Shown here: in pieces, positions 18,501-24,158 of the stretch
Position numbering within the stretch: position 1 is the first letter of the stretch
How the letters are laid out: each line of letters starts with the position of its first letter
Program-made: the position numbers and the translations under genes
Notes under the pieces: generated by a model
Told to the model about the DNA's origin: nothing
The model's database searches: none
What the model saw: the letters and a program-made list of their open reading frames with translations, nothing else
NCBI RefSeq assembly: GCF_003952225.1
Contig: NZ_CP034437.1
Coordinates: 5,752,001 to 5,816,000, forward strand
Reading direction: 5' to 3'
Length of the DNA stretch: 64,000 nucleotides
Source: Paenibacillus albus
GTDB lineage: Bacteria > Bacillota > Bacilli > Paenibacillales > Paenibacillaceae

Positions 18501-18633
18501 CTGCTTTCGCCGTTGTCGCTGGTTTCTTCTTCTTCAATTCCTCGAGCCATTTTAACTCCGATGCGTTCGGATTATCCACGTAAAATAACGGCTTGCGCCC
18601 TTTGGGGCCTTTTCCTTTGCTGCTCTTCGCCAT
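12526..18633 (-). CDS. giant decapeptide-repeat protein with WIAIGQ tail
   Basis: 2035 residues. Residues 1-190 hold a basic start (SSKGKGPKGRKPLFYVDNP), then a Gln/Glu/Ala/Val-rich linker. About residues 195-1925 are some 170 tandem ten-residue repeats near DGSVTASKLA, usually with Ser/Thr at fixed positions. The last ~90 residues form a separate non-repeat domain ending LVNWIAIGQ. This resembles what I recall as the WIAG-tail proteins of Paenibacillus. Similar SxKLxDGxI repeats occur in phage tail fibres, so a multimeric beta-structured rod is likely. No signal peptide, LPXTG or membrane segment is visible, which fits assembly inside the mother cell. AAGGAGAGGG precedes the ATG; monocistronic. 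Confidence 0.9.
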   Translation of the reverse strand: MAKSSKGKGPKGRKPLFYVDNPNASELKWLEELKKKKPATTAKAAAADKKPVQVNGAASALEQEVTVEEQHKHEVEVVQQPIAETASVSFEAVSTSAVEAVEVKPAPVVEAAVQQSAQQAPQQTTQQVEPAQAIEQAEAVQEIPANHATMEAEKLEEEIHTVYMEELLQQELIKKEVMLEEKRMPDSPLPFIHTDDIADDAITTEKLAHSAVDSSRIKPSAVITQTIADFAVESIKIADGAIISSKLASESVTSDHLVKNAISGAKIRDRSITSEKLRDNSITSEKLADRTISADKLAEGSIETKHLKPMIVTTELLDDQSITSGKLRSAAIRTENIANEAVSTSKLAEGSVTRSKLRDGSITSEKISNSAIESGHLQPGLLLAEHVSPGVLRGKHLALGEITAEHLVEGAVGTRELQAGSVTTEILAQGVVGSAELKAGAVKAQHVTDGEIVTTHVRDQAITTPKLSDFSISTIKLIDQAVTSSKIADQSITTSKLTDDAVHGRHLSRLTIGGDKIISDMIEERHMKENSIGAKQLIADSIETAHLTANVVTDQKIAAQAVKQVHISGAAVGQAQLADASVIERKLADGSVSSAKIGELAILTKHIADESITFDKISPEAIRAFHLSPGTVTEEAISPEAVGAMHLQPGLIDATHLSEGAIETSALQDGSVKSIKLASGSVTERHLAAGAIYSHHLADHTVNSVKLSPESVSTDKLTDCAVTSSKLADSSVTTAKLVNGSVTSDQLAPGTITRKHLTKGVVDGDHIASGAIGERHLAGSIIGSNSLGSGSVTSEKLAAGSVNSSHLANEAVNSQHLAEQSIYGVHLAPVSVHEVHLGNDSVTSSKLAEGSVASYHLQNESVSSRVIEPSAIRSQHVAAASIDTNHLAESSVGSNHLKIDSVMQIHLTDESVGTDQLSNEAVTSGKLAQLAIHGDHIQLETIAGKHMKAESIQGYHIRKGSITQAHLASEFYTFEKAPDSIIHGSKIKRGTVGSELLSDGGVSSAKLASGAVGSEALGTGAVGEKHLQNGAVTLGKIASKSITATHLTSSSVGTEAIADGAVTSGKLANGAVGIEALGDGVVVSSKLAAGAVGSEALGEGVVGGAKLASGAVGAEALGDGAVVSAKLAVGAVGAEALRDGAVVSAKLASGAVGAEALRDGSVVSAKLADGAVGKEALRDGAVIGAKLASGAVGTDALRSGAVDSSKLAAGAVGKEALRDGSVVSAKLAVGAVGAEALRDGVVDGAKLAGGAIGEQHLQDGAVTAAKLAARAIGAGHILPGSVGSEAIGDGAIVTNKLGDGVVTGTKLAPGAVGESSLQNGAVTLSKIAARSLTTAHFIPGSIESIVLCNGAITGEKLAIGAVGTEALADGAITADKLAPGLLEQEQPELVDGSVTESKLANGAVQASKLAESAVQSSKIADGAVGASKLADSSVDSAKLVDGSISSEKLIDGSVTASKLGEGVVGASKLADGSVGSAKLIDGSVIASKLGEGVVGASKLADGSVGSAKLIDGSVTASKLGEGVVGASKLADGSVGSTKLIDGSVTASKLGEGVVGASKLADGSVGSAKLIDGSVGSEKLIDGSVTASKLGEGVVGASKLADESVGTLKLIDGSVSSEKLIDGSVTASKLGDGVVGASKLADESVGTLKLIDGSVSSEKLIDGSVTASKLGDGVVGASKLADGSVGSVKLIDGSVTASKLADGVVGASKLADGSVGSVKLIDGSVTASKLGDGVVGASKLADGSVTASKLADGVVGASKLADGSVGSEKLIDGSVTASKLADGSVGSEKLIDGSVTASKLADGVVGASKLADGSVGSEKLIDGSVTASKLADGVVGASKLADGSVSSEKLINGSVTASKLGDGEVTGSKLAFGSVGKDKLLDGSVSREKLADGAVTGDKIALGSITAAHLAPNTIPAPVAPASTTVDTAALENGSIGAEKLGFTPVTTVKRQAAVIQQFGLAPYNFQGSMGELLDITIGFDQPFSSPSYVFVATTDQPSCFAVIKTKTAAAVQITIVRTRITPEPIGLVNWIAIGQ
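13020..14345. repeat. near-identical 30/60-base tandem DNA repeats in the repeat gene
   Basis: Units such as TCCGCCAGCTTGCTTGCTCC and TACTCCGTCAGCCAGCTTAC recur in exact 30-base register. They encode DGVVGASKLA, DGSVGSEKLI and DGSVTASKLG units. Unit identity here is much higher than in the 5' two thirds of the gene (upstream of about 15.6 kb), pointing to recent expansion or gene conversion. Confidence 0.9.
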
Positions 18634-18667
18634 AGCCCTCTCCTTCTTCCCACCTCAATGTCATAAA

Positions 18668-18696
18668 CATCATATGCATAGGCTTTAGTGGAGGTG
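18668..18696 (-). promoter_or_regulatory. candidate sporulation promoter of the repeat-protein gene
   Basis: The minus strand has CACC, 16 bases, then CATATGATG, close to the AC / CATA-NNN-TA pattern of sigma K-type promoters (the last base differs). It lies 35 bases before the start codon. Confidence 0.4.
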
Positions 18697-18726
18697 ACCA
18701 GGGACAAATGAATATGAGCGACAAAA

Positions 18727-18775
18727 GGAGCTGTCCGCTAACGCCGCTGGTTGCGAAACGTTAACGTACAGCTCC
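18727..18775 (-). terminator. terminator-like hairpin after the GH127 gene
   Basis: On the minus strand GGAGCTGTACGTTAACG pairs imperfectly with CGTTAGCGGACAGCTCC and is followed by TTTTGTC. It is 30 bases past the stop of the gene at 18805. Confidence 0.65.
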
Positions 18776-18804
18776 ATCTTATGTTCCAGCTATTGCCGCC
18801 ATCA

Positions 18805-20649
18805 CTAAAACCGGTACAGCTGCCGGTCCTCCGCTTCGCGCATCCATACCTGCATGAATCCCGCTTCCCGGTTGTCCCATGCATAGTACGGCGTCAGTGA
18901 GCACGCCTTGCCCGACGAGGTTCGGCCGTGCAGCACCGTTATGCCGCCAAGCAGCTCTTCGTTGTGTTCAATTGCAAACGACGCATGCGCGGACAACTCG
19001 AACTCATCATAGGTCAATTCATCGTTACCGGCTTGCTCGGCGCAATATACGACCGGCCCGCGCTGAATCGCAATTCTTCCCTGATTCGCTTCTACTTCTG
19101 AGCGGGAACGGATCACTTCGACAGGCATGTCCAGTTCAAGCAGGACGGTGTCGCCCGGTGCCCAGTGACGGTTCAAGACGATATATCCTTTGTCTGTCCG
19201 CACGGCGGCGCTTTCCCTCCGCTCTTCTCCTTGAATGGATACCCGGTATCCTCTGCACCAGCCCGGCACGCGCAGCCGAACCGTGAAGTCGCCAGCCTGC
19301 TCCGGCAGAACCGTAACCGTAACGCGACCATCCCAAGGATATGCCGTAGTTTGAAGCACTTGTACCTGCTTCCCGTCAGCAGCGCTGAGCGTCGTTTCAC
19401 TGTTCATGTATTGATTGACGGCAATCCCATCCTCCGTGACAGCATACGCGTACTGACCGATCGACGGTAGGAAACGAGCCAAATTCGTCGGGCAGCATGA
19501 GGTATGGAACCACTCCACCCGGTGGTGATCGCCCTTGGAAGCGAGCGGATTCACGTAGAAGAATTTGTCTCCGGAGAGCGAGATGCCTGCAAGCGCGCCG
19601 TTGAACATCTCCCGCTCCACCAGATCCGCGTACTTCCCATCGCCGTGCAGCAGGTTCATCCGATGATTCCAGAAGGCCATCGCAATGGCTGCGCAGGTTT
19701 CACAATAGGCGGAGTCATTAGGAAGATCGTAATCGTGCGTGAAGCCCTCGTTATGCTGAGAAGGCCCGATGCCGCCCGTCAGGTACAAATTCCGTTCAGC
19801 CGTATGCGCCCATACCCGGTCCAGCGCTTTGATATAAGCCCCATCGCCCGAGGCCAGAACAACGTCCGCCATCGCTGTATACAGATACATCGCCCGCACG
19901 GCATGCCCCTTTACTTCCCGGATTTCCCGAACCGGTACATCATCCTGACAATAGGCGGGGCCCCATTCTGGCTTATCCCAGATCGCTCCAACACCATGAC
20001 CATGGCCTCTTTCCTCCAGCAGCCAGAGCGCCAGCTTCCAATACCTTTCTTCCCCCGTTGTCCGGTATAGCTTCACGAGGGCAAGCTCTATCTCCTCATG
20101 CCCTTCGGCCCAATGGCGTTTGCCCGGACCGAACAGCGTGTCGTAATGATCGGCCAATCGGCAGGCGACATCCAGCAGCTTCCGCTTCCCCGTCGCTTGG
20201 TAGTAGGCGACCGCAGCCTCAATGAGGTGGCCGCCATTGTACATTTCATGCTTTTCCATATCCGTCCACTTACGTTCCGGAGCCTCAACTGTGAAATACG
20301 CACACAAGTAGCCGTCGCTTTCCTGTGCGGCTTCAATCAGCTCGATAATGCGGTCGATCTCCGCCTCCAGCTTAGGATCGCGGTCCGTCATTAACGCGTA
20401 GGCGGCGCCTTCCAGCACCTTGTACACATCGGAGTCGTTATAATACATACCCTCGAATTTGCCTTCCTGCAAGCCGCCAGCCACCGCGAAATTCGCGATT
20501 CGATTCGTTTTCTCGCACTGGCTCAGACAGACATCGATGGTCACGTTCTTCAGTACTTCCAGCCGCGGACGCCAAAATGCATCTTTAATATTCACGCTGG
20601 AGAAGGGTACGCCTTGCCAGCCCTTGACCTTATCATTCACTACCGACAT
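18805..20649 (-). CDS. GH127 family (beta-L-arabinofuranosidase-type) glycoside hydrolase
   Basis: 614 residues, the usual length for the family (formerly DUF1680). An (alpha/alpha)6 barrel is suggested by GGHLIEAAVAYYQATGK and HAVRAMYLYTAMADV. The zinc/catalytic residues of characterised GH127 enzymes are visible as Glu/Cys in YCETCAAIAMAFWNHRM and the Cys pair in HTSCCPTNLARF. No signal peptide, so it acts on imported oligosaccharides in the cytoplasm. It is the last gene of an ABC-transporter operon, 33 bases after a permease gene, with GGGAGG before ATG 20649. Characterised GH127 members cleave arabinofuranosides, but related enzymes differ, so the substrate is provisional. Confidence 0.9.
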   Translation of the reverse strand: MSVVNDKVKGWQGVPFSSVNIKDAFWRPRLEVLKNVTIDVCLSQCEKTNRIANFAVAGGLQEGKFEGMYYNDSDVYKVLEGAAYALMTDRDPKLEAEIDRIIELIEAAQESDGYLCAYFTVEAPERKWTDMEKHEMYNGGHLIEAAVAYYQATGKRKLLDVACRLADHYDTLFGPGKRHWAEGHEEIELALVKLYRTTGEERYWKLALWLLEERGHGHGVGAIWDKPEWGPAYCQDDVPVREIREVKGHAVRAMYLYTAMADVVLASGDGAYIKALDRVWAHTAERNLYLTGGIGPSQHNEGFTHDYDLPNDSAYCETCAAIAMAFWNHRMNLLHGDGKYADLVEREMFNGALAGISLSGDKFFYVNPLASKGDHHRVEWFHTSCCPTNLARFLPSIGQYAYAVTEDGIAVNQYMNSETTLSAADGKQVQVLQTTAYPWDGRVTVTVLPEQAGDFTVRLRVPGWCRGYRVSIQGEERRESAAVRTDKGYIVLNRHWAPGDTVLLELDMPVEVIRSRSEVEANQGRIAIQRGPVVYCAEQAGNDELTYDEFELSAHASFAIEHNEELLGGITVLHGRTSSGKACSLTPYYAWDNREAGFMQVWMREAEDRQLYRF

Positions 20650-20682
20650 GCTTGATTGCCTCCCTATAAATGTTTGTACACC

Positions 20683-21513
20683 TTATCCTTTCAATCCCGT
20701 AAGCGTAATTCCTTCCAGGAAGTAGCGTTGGCCGACCAGAAATACGACGACGCAAGGCAGAACGACAGCCGCCGAAGCCGCCATCAGCAGATCCCACTGC
20801 GCGGTGTAGCTTCCTTGAAACATTTGCAAGCCGAGCGCAAGCGTAAACCGGCTGTCGCTCTTCAAGTAAATAAGCGGTCCCATGAAATCGTTCCACGAGC
20901 CGAGAAAGGTAAACAGCGCGACAACGATGACTGCGGATCGGCTGAGCGGAAGCAGAATGCGCCAATAGATTTGAAAATAATTCGCTCCATCTACGAATGC
21001 CGCCTCGTCGAAATCCTGCGGAATCGTCAAGTAGAACTGACGCAGCAAGAAGATATTGAAGATCCCCCCGCCGAAATACGCCGGAACGATCAGCGGATAG
21101 AACGTATCGTAGAAGCCGAGCGTCTTCCAGCCGAGGAAGCTCGGAATAAGCGTTACCGCGCCTGGCAGCATCATGGCGGACATGAGGATCGCGAAGACCA
21201 TGTCCCGGCCCTTCCACCGGATGCGCGAGAAGCCGAAGGCCGCTACCGTACTCGAAACCACCGTCCCGAGCAGAACGCTGACGACGATGATGAGCGTATT
21301 CTTGAAGAAGGCGCCGAACGGCACGACCGTCATAGCATTCTTGAAATTATCGAAGTGAAACGGTCTTGGCAGCCACTCCGGCGGCATGATAAAGATTTGA
21401 GACAAATCCATCACGGAGCTGCGGAGCAGCCAGACGAACGGCACGATGAACATAACGGATATGATAAGCAGGGCGACATACCCCGCTGCTAGCTTCAGCC
21501 TGGACTCTCTCAT
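20683..21513 (-). CDS. carbohydrate ABC transporter permease (MalG/AraQ type)
   Basis: 276 residues with six hydrophobic segments and the EAA loop QDFDEAAFVDGANYFQIYWRILLPLS that contacts the ATPase. N-terminus AAGYVALLIISVMFIVPFVWLLRSS; ends VFLVGQRYFLEGITLTGLKG, the classic C-terminus of MalG/AraQ permeases. Overlaps the upstream permease by four bases. No ATP-binding subunit is encoded nearby, so a shared MsmX-type ATPase elsewhere in the genome is expected (family knowledge). Confidence 0.95.
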   Translation of the reverse strand: MRESRLKLAAGYVALLIISVMFIVPFVWLLRSSVMDLSQIFIMPPEWLPRPFHFDNFKNAMTVVPFGAFFKNTLIIVVSVLLGTVVSSTVAAFGFSRIRWKGRDMVFAILMSAMMLPGAVTLIPSFLGWKTLGFYDTFYPLIVPAYFGGGIFNIFLLRQFYLTIPQDFDEAAFVDGANYFQIYWRILLPLSRSAVIVVALFTFLGSWNDFMGPLIYLKSDSRFTLALGLQMFQGSYTAQWDLLMAASAAVVLPCVVVFLVGQRYFLEGITLTGLKG

Positions 21514-22466
21514 GCTTTATCCCCCTCGTAGTGCACCCAAGATTTCGAGGTTTTGAATATGATGACCGTGAAAATCAGGATGATGATGAAGAGCACCCAA
21601 GCCAGCGCGGAAGCGTAACCCATCTCCGTATCCCGGAATGCGGTCCGCCACAGATAGAACACGAAGAACAGGCTTTTGTTATTGGGTCCGCCCTGGGTCA
21701 GGATGTACGCCTCGCTGAACACCTGGAAGGAGCCGATAATCGTCATGATCGTGTTGAAGAAGATGGTCGGCGTCACCATCGGGATCGTAATATGCCGCAG
21801 CTTATGGAACCAATTGCCTCCGTCGACGTCAATGGCTTCATAATATTGCTTGGGAATGCCGGACAAGCCTGCCAGAAAAATAATAACGGTGCCGCCGATA
21901 CCCCACAAGGAAGTGAGGACGATAGACGGAATGACGCTGCTCTCCCCGAACAGCCAGTTGCTTGTCGGAAGATGCAGCTTCTGCAGCACCGAGTTCACCA
22001 AGCCAAGGTCAGGGTTCAGCAGCCACAGCCAAATCATGGAGGAAGCTACCGCCGGTACGATGCTCGGCAAGTAAATGATCGTCCGGAACACGGAACGGCC
22101 TTTCACGTTCATATTCAGCAAAAGCGCCATGAAGAACGAGATGATAATGACTGCCGGTACGCGCAGAACGACGAAATAGAACGTCGTGCCAAGCGACTGG
22201 TAGAACAAGTCGTCCTCGCCGGAGAACAGCTTCGCGTAATTGTCGAATCCAATAAACGTCGTGTTCGATTTGAAGACGTTATAGTCCGTCAAGCTCAGAT
22301 AGAAACTCGCGATCATAGGACCCAAAGTGAAAATAAGAAATCCGAGTATGGCTGGCGAAGTGAACAGTAAGCCATAAAATAATGCTTTGCGCTCTCTTGC
22401 ATGCTTTCTCTTTCGAAGCGCTTGCGTTTCAAGCGCCGAATGTCCTTCCAAAGCCGGAATACCCAT
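21510..22466 (-). CDS. carbohydrate ABC transporter permease (MalF/AraP type)
   Basis: 318 residues from ATG 22466, chosen because AGGAGG lies 8 bases upstream. Six membrane segments are apparent, starting LFYGLLFTSPAILGFLIFTLGPMIASFYLSL, with the EAA loop PKQYYEAIDVDGGNWFHKLRHITIPM. It pairs with the following permease to form the channel of the importer whose binding protein is encoded just upstream. The sequence is complete and unremarkable. Confidence 0.95.
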   Translation of the reverse strand: MGIPALEGHSALETQALRKRKHARERKALFYGLLFTSPAILGFLIFTLGPMIASFYLSLTDYNVFKSNTTFIGFDNYAKLFSGEDDLFYQSLGTTFYFVVLRVPAVIIISFFMALLLNMNVKGRSVFRTIIYLPSIVPAVASSMIWLWLLNPDLGLVNSVLQKLHLPTSNWLFGESSVIPSIVLTSLWGIGGTVIIFLAGLSGIPKQYYEAIDVDGGNWFHKLRHITIPMVTPTIFFNTIMTIIGSFQVFSEAYILTQGGPNNKSLFFVFYLWRTAFRDTEMGYASALAWVLFIIILIFTVIIFKTSKSWVHYEGDKA

Positions 22467-22555
22467 GCCGACTACCTCCTGTCTATGAAAGAGGACAGCG
22501 TTCTCGAACAAGAATCGCTGTCCTCCATGCCTGTCATTCGCGGCTGCGAACTGCT

Positions 22556-24037
22556 TTAACCGACGTCGCGGCGTCCTTGGACCTGCTCCTGCGCCTTCGC
22601 GGCGACAGCATCAAGCGCATCCTTGGCCGTCTGCTTGCCAAGCCAAACTTTGTCCAAAGCAGGATTGATGACATCCATGATTTTGTTGAAGTTTTTGACA
22701 TAAGCGGTAGGCGTCGGGTGGCTGTGGCTCAGCAGTACATCGATGACTGCACCCTTGTAGCCGGACGGTCTGGACGGCAGATTCTCTGTCCATTTGGCCA
22801 GTTTATCCGCATCCGTATACCAATCCTTATGAGAAGGCATCCATGTGCCGGCTGTCAGCAGATCCAGCGAAGCTTCCGGATCGATCAGCGCCTTCAGAAG
22901 CTCCCAAGCTTCCTGCGGATGTTTGGAAGATTTGAAGATAGAGAACATGCCGCAGACGACGGTCGTCATTGGAGATTTCATGATCGGCAGAACGCCAACG
23001 TTGTAATTGAATTTCGACTGAGCAAGCCCCGTGCTTGCCCATTGTCCGTCGAAGGCCATAGCGACTTTCTTCGTTTGGAGCGCCACGTTCGTGCCCGGGA
23101 TATTTTTCGCTTGCAGCGGAGACGGAGCAACATGATCCACATTGATTAGATCGGCCAGCTTCTGAATCGCCTCGACCGCTTCTGGCTGGTTAAGCCCGAG
23201 CGTCTTGCCGTCGGCAGAGAGGAAGTCGCCGCCGTTGGAATAAATAAAGTTGCTGTAAACGCCCCACCAAGTCGGCAGATTGACGCCGAATTGTTTAATA
23301 TTCTTCGGATCGAAGCCTTCCTCCGAAGCGTTTCTGCCTTTGCTGTCGATCGTTAGTTTCTTTGCGACTTCAACGAATTGATCCCATGTCCAAGCTTCGG
23401 AAGCATCCGATGGCGGCGGCGTCAAGCCCGCATCCTTGAATACGTCCTCGTTATAGAACAGCGCGAACGTTTCCGGTCCTGGCGCAACACCGATTACATT
23501 CCCTGGCTCCGCGGAATATGTAATGTTCGGAACGAGCGCGTCCGGCGTGATCTCGCCGTCTTTGTCCAAGAAGTCCTGCAAATTCAGAAATTTGCCTTGC
23601 TCTGCCAGCGGATAAGCAATCGTACCCGATTCCATCATAGCGACGTCCGGCTCGTCGTTGCCGGCCACCATAGTAGTCAGCTTCGTATCGTAATCCGCTG
23701 TAATCGCTTGGAAATCAACCTTAATATTCGTATGGGCTTTTTCATATTTGGCAATCGCGACTTTCATTGCGGCAACTTCATCCGGTGCGCCCCATGCGGT
23801 AAGACGAAGCGTAATTGGATCGCCGTTTCCAGCGTTTGTCGCGCCGGCTCCTGCATTATCTGCGGCTTCGTTGCCCGAAGCGTTGTTGCTGCTTGTGGCT
23901 TTGCTGTCCGTGTTCGTTTGGGCCGTATTTGCGTTCCCATTCCCGTTATCGGACTTCGTGCAGGCAGATAAAACGGTTACTGTCGTTAAGAGCAATACCA
24001 GGAGCATGGAAACGTGCTTCCATCTAGTTCTGATCAT
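22556..24037 (-). CDS. extracellular sugar-binding lipoprotein of ABC transporter
   Basis: 493 residues. A lipoprotein signal peptide (MIRTRWKHVSMLLVLLLTTV...LSAC, lipobox cysteine) is followed by an Asn/Ala/Gly-rich linker and a family 1-type solute-binding domain (ITLRLTAWGAPDEVAAMKVAIAKYEKAHTNIKV, VAMMESGTIAYPLAEQGKFLNLQDF, PQEAWELLKALIDPEASL). It captures an oligosaccharide for the two downstream permeases. AGAGGGG precedes the ATG by 9 bases. Its own promoter with an overlapping cre-like site lies upstream, so it can be expressed separately from the two-component genes before it. Confidence 0.95.
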   Translation of the reverse strand: MIRTRWKHVSMLLVLLLTTVTVLSACTKSDNGNGNANTAQTNTDSKATSSNNASGNEAADNAGAGATNAGNGDPITLRLTAWGAPDEVAAMKVAIAKYEKAHTNIKVDFQAITADYDTKLTTMVAGNDEPDVAMMESGTIAYPLAEQGKFLNLQDFLDKDGEITPDALVPNITYSAEPGNVIGVAPGPETFALFYNEDVFKDAGLTPPPSDASEAWTWDQFVEVAKKLTIDSKGRNASEEGFDPKNIKQFGVNLPTWWGVYSNFIYSNGGDFLSADGKTLGLNQPEAVEAIQKLADLINVDHVAPSPLQAKNIPGTNVALQTKKVAMAFDGQWASTGLAQSKFNYNVGVLPIMKSPMTTVVCGMFSIFKSSKHPQEAWELLKALIDPEASLDLLTAGTWMPSHKDWYTDADKLAKWTENLPSRPSGYKGAVIDVLLSHSHPTPTAYVKNFNKIMDVINPALDKVWLGKQTAKDALDAVAAKAQEQVQGRRDVG

Positions 24038-24076
24038 TGTTATGAGCCCCTCTCAGCATTCTTCCTCATTGGTTCA

Positions 24077-24130
24077 TAGCTGCAGTCTATGATGTCTCTA
24101 TTGTAGAAGAGAGGAAACGCTTACAAAACC
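24077..24130 (-). promoter_or_regulatory. promoter with overlapping CcpA cre-like site
   Basis: The minus strand carries TGTAAGCGTTTCCT (24112-24125), 12 of 14 bases like the TGTAAGCGTTTACA form of the catabolite-responsive element. It is followed by a TACAAT -10 (24100-24105) with a weak -35 inside the cre site. CcpA binding here would block RNA polymerase, so glucose repression of the binding-protein, permease and GH127 genes is expected. Confidence 0.6.
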
Positions 24131-24158
24131 CGAGCTTTTTTAGAATGGTGGACTATTA

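Noticed and set aside
12526-18633. Prophage tail fibre, because of the SxKLxDG repeats
   Set aside because: No phage structural, lysis or integration genes are nearby; the neighbours are glycosyltransferases and sugar-uptake genes.
20656-21492. 278-residue plus-strand open frame opposite the permease gene
   Set aside because: Highly charged, no RBS, and fully opposite a well-conserved permease; a shadow frame.
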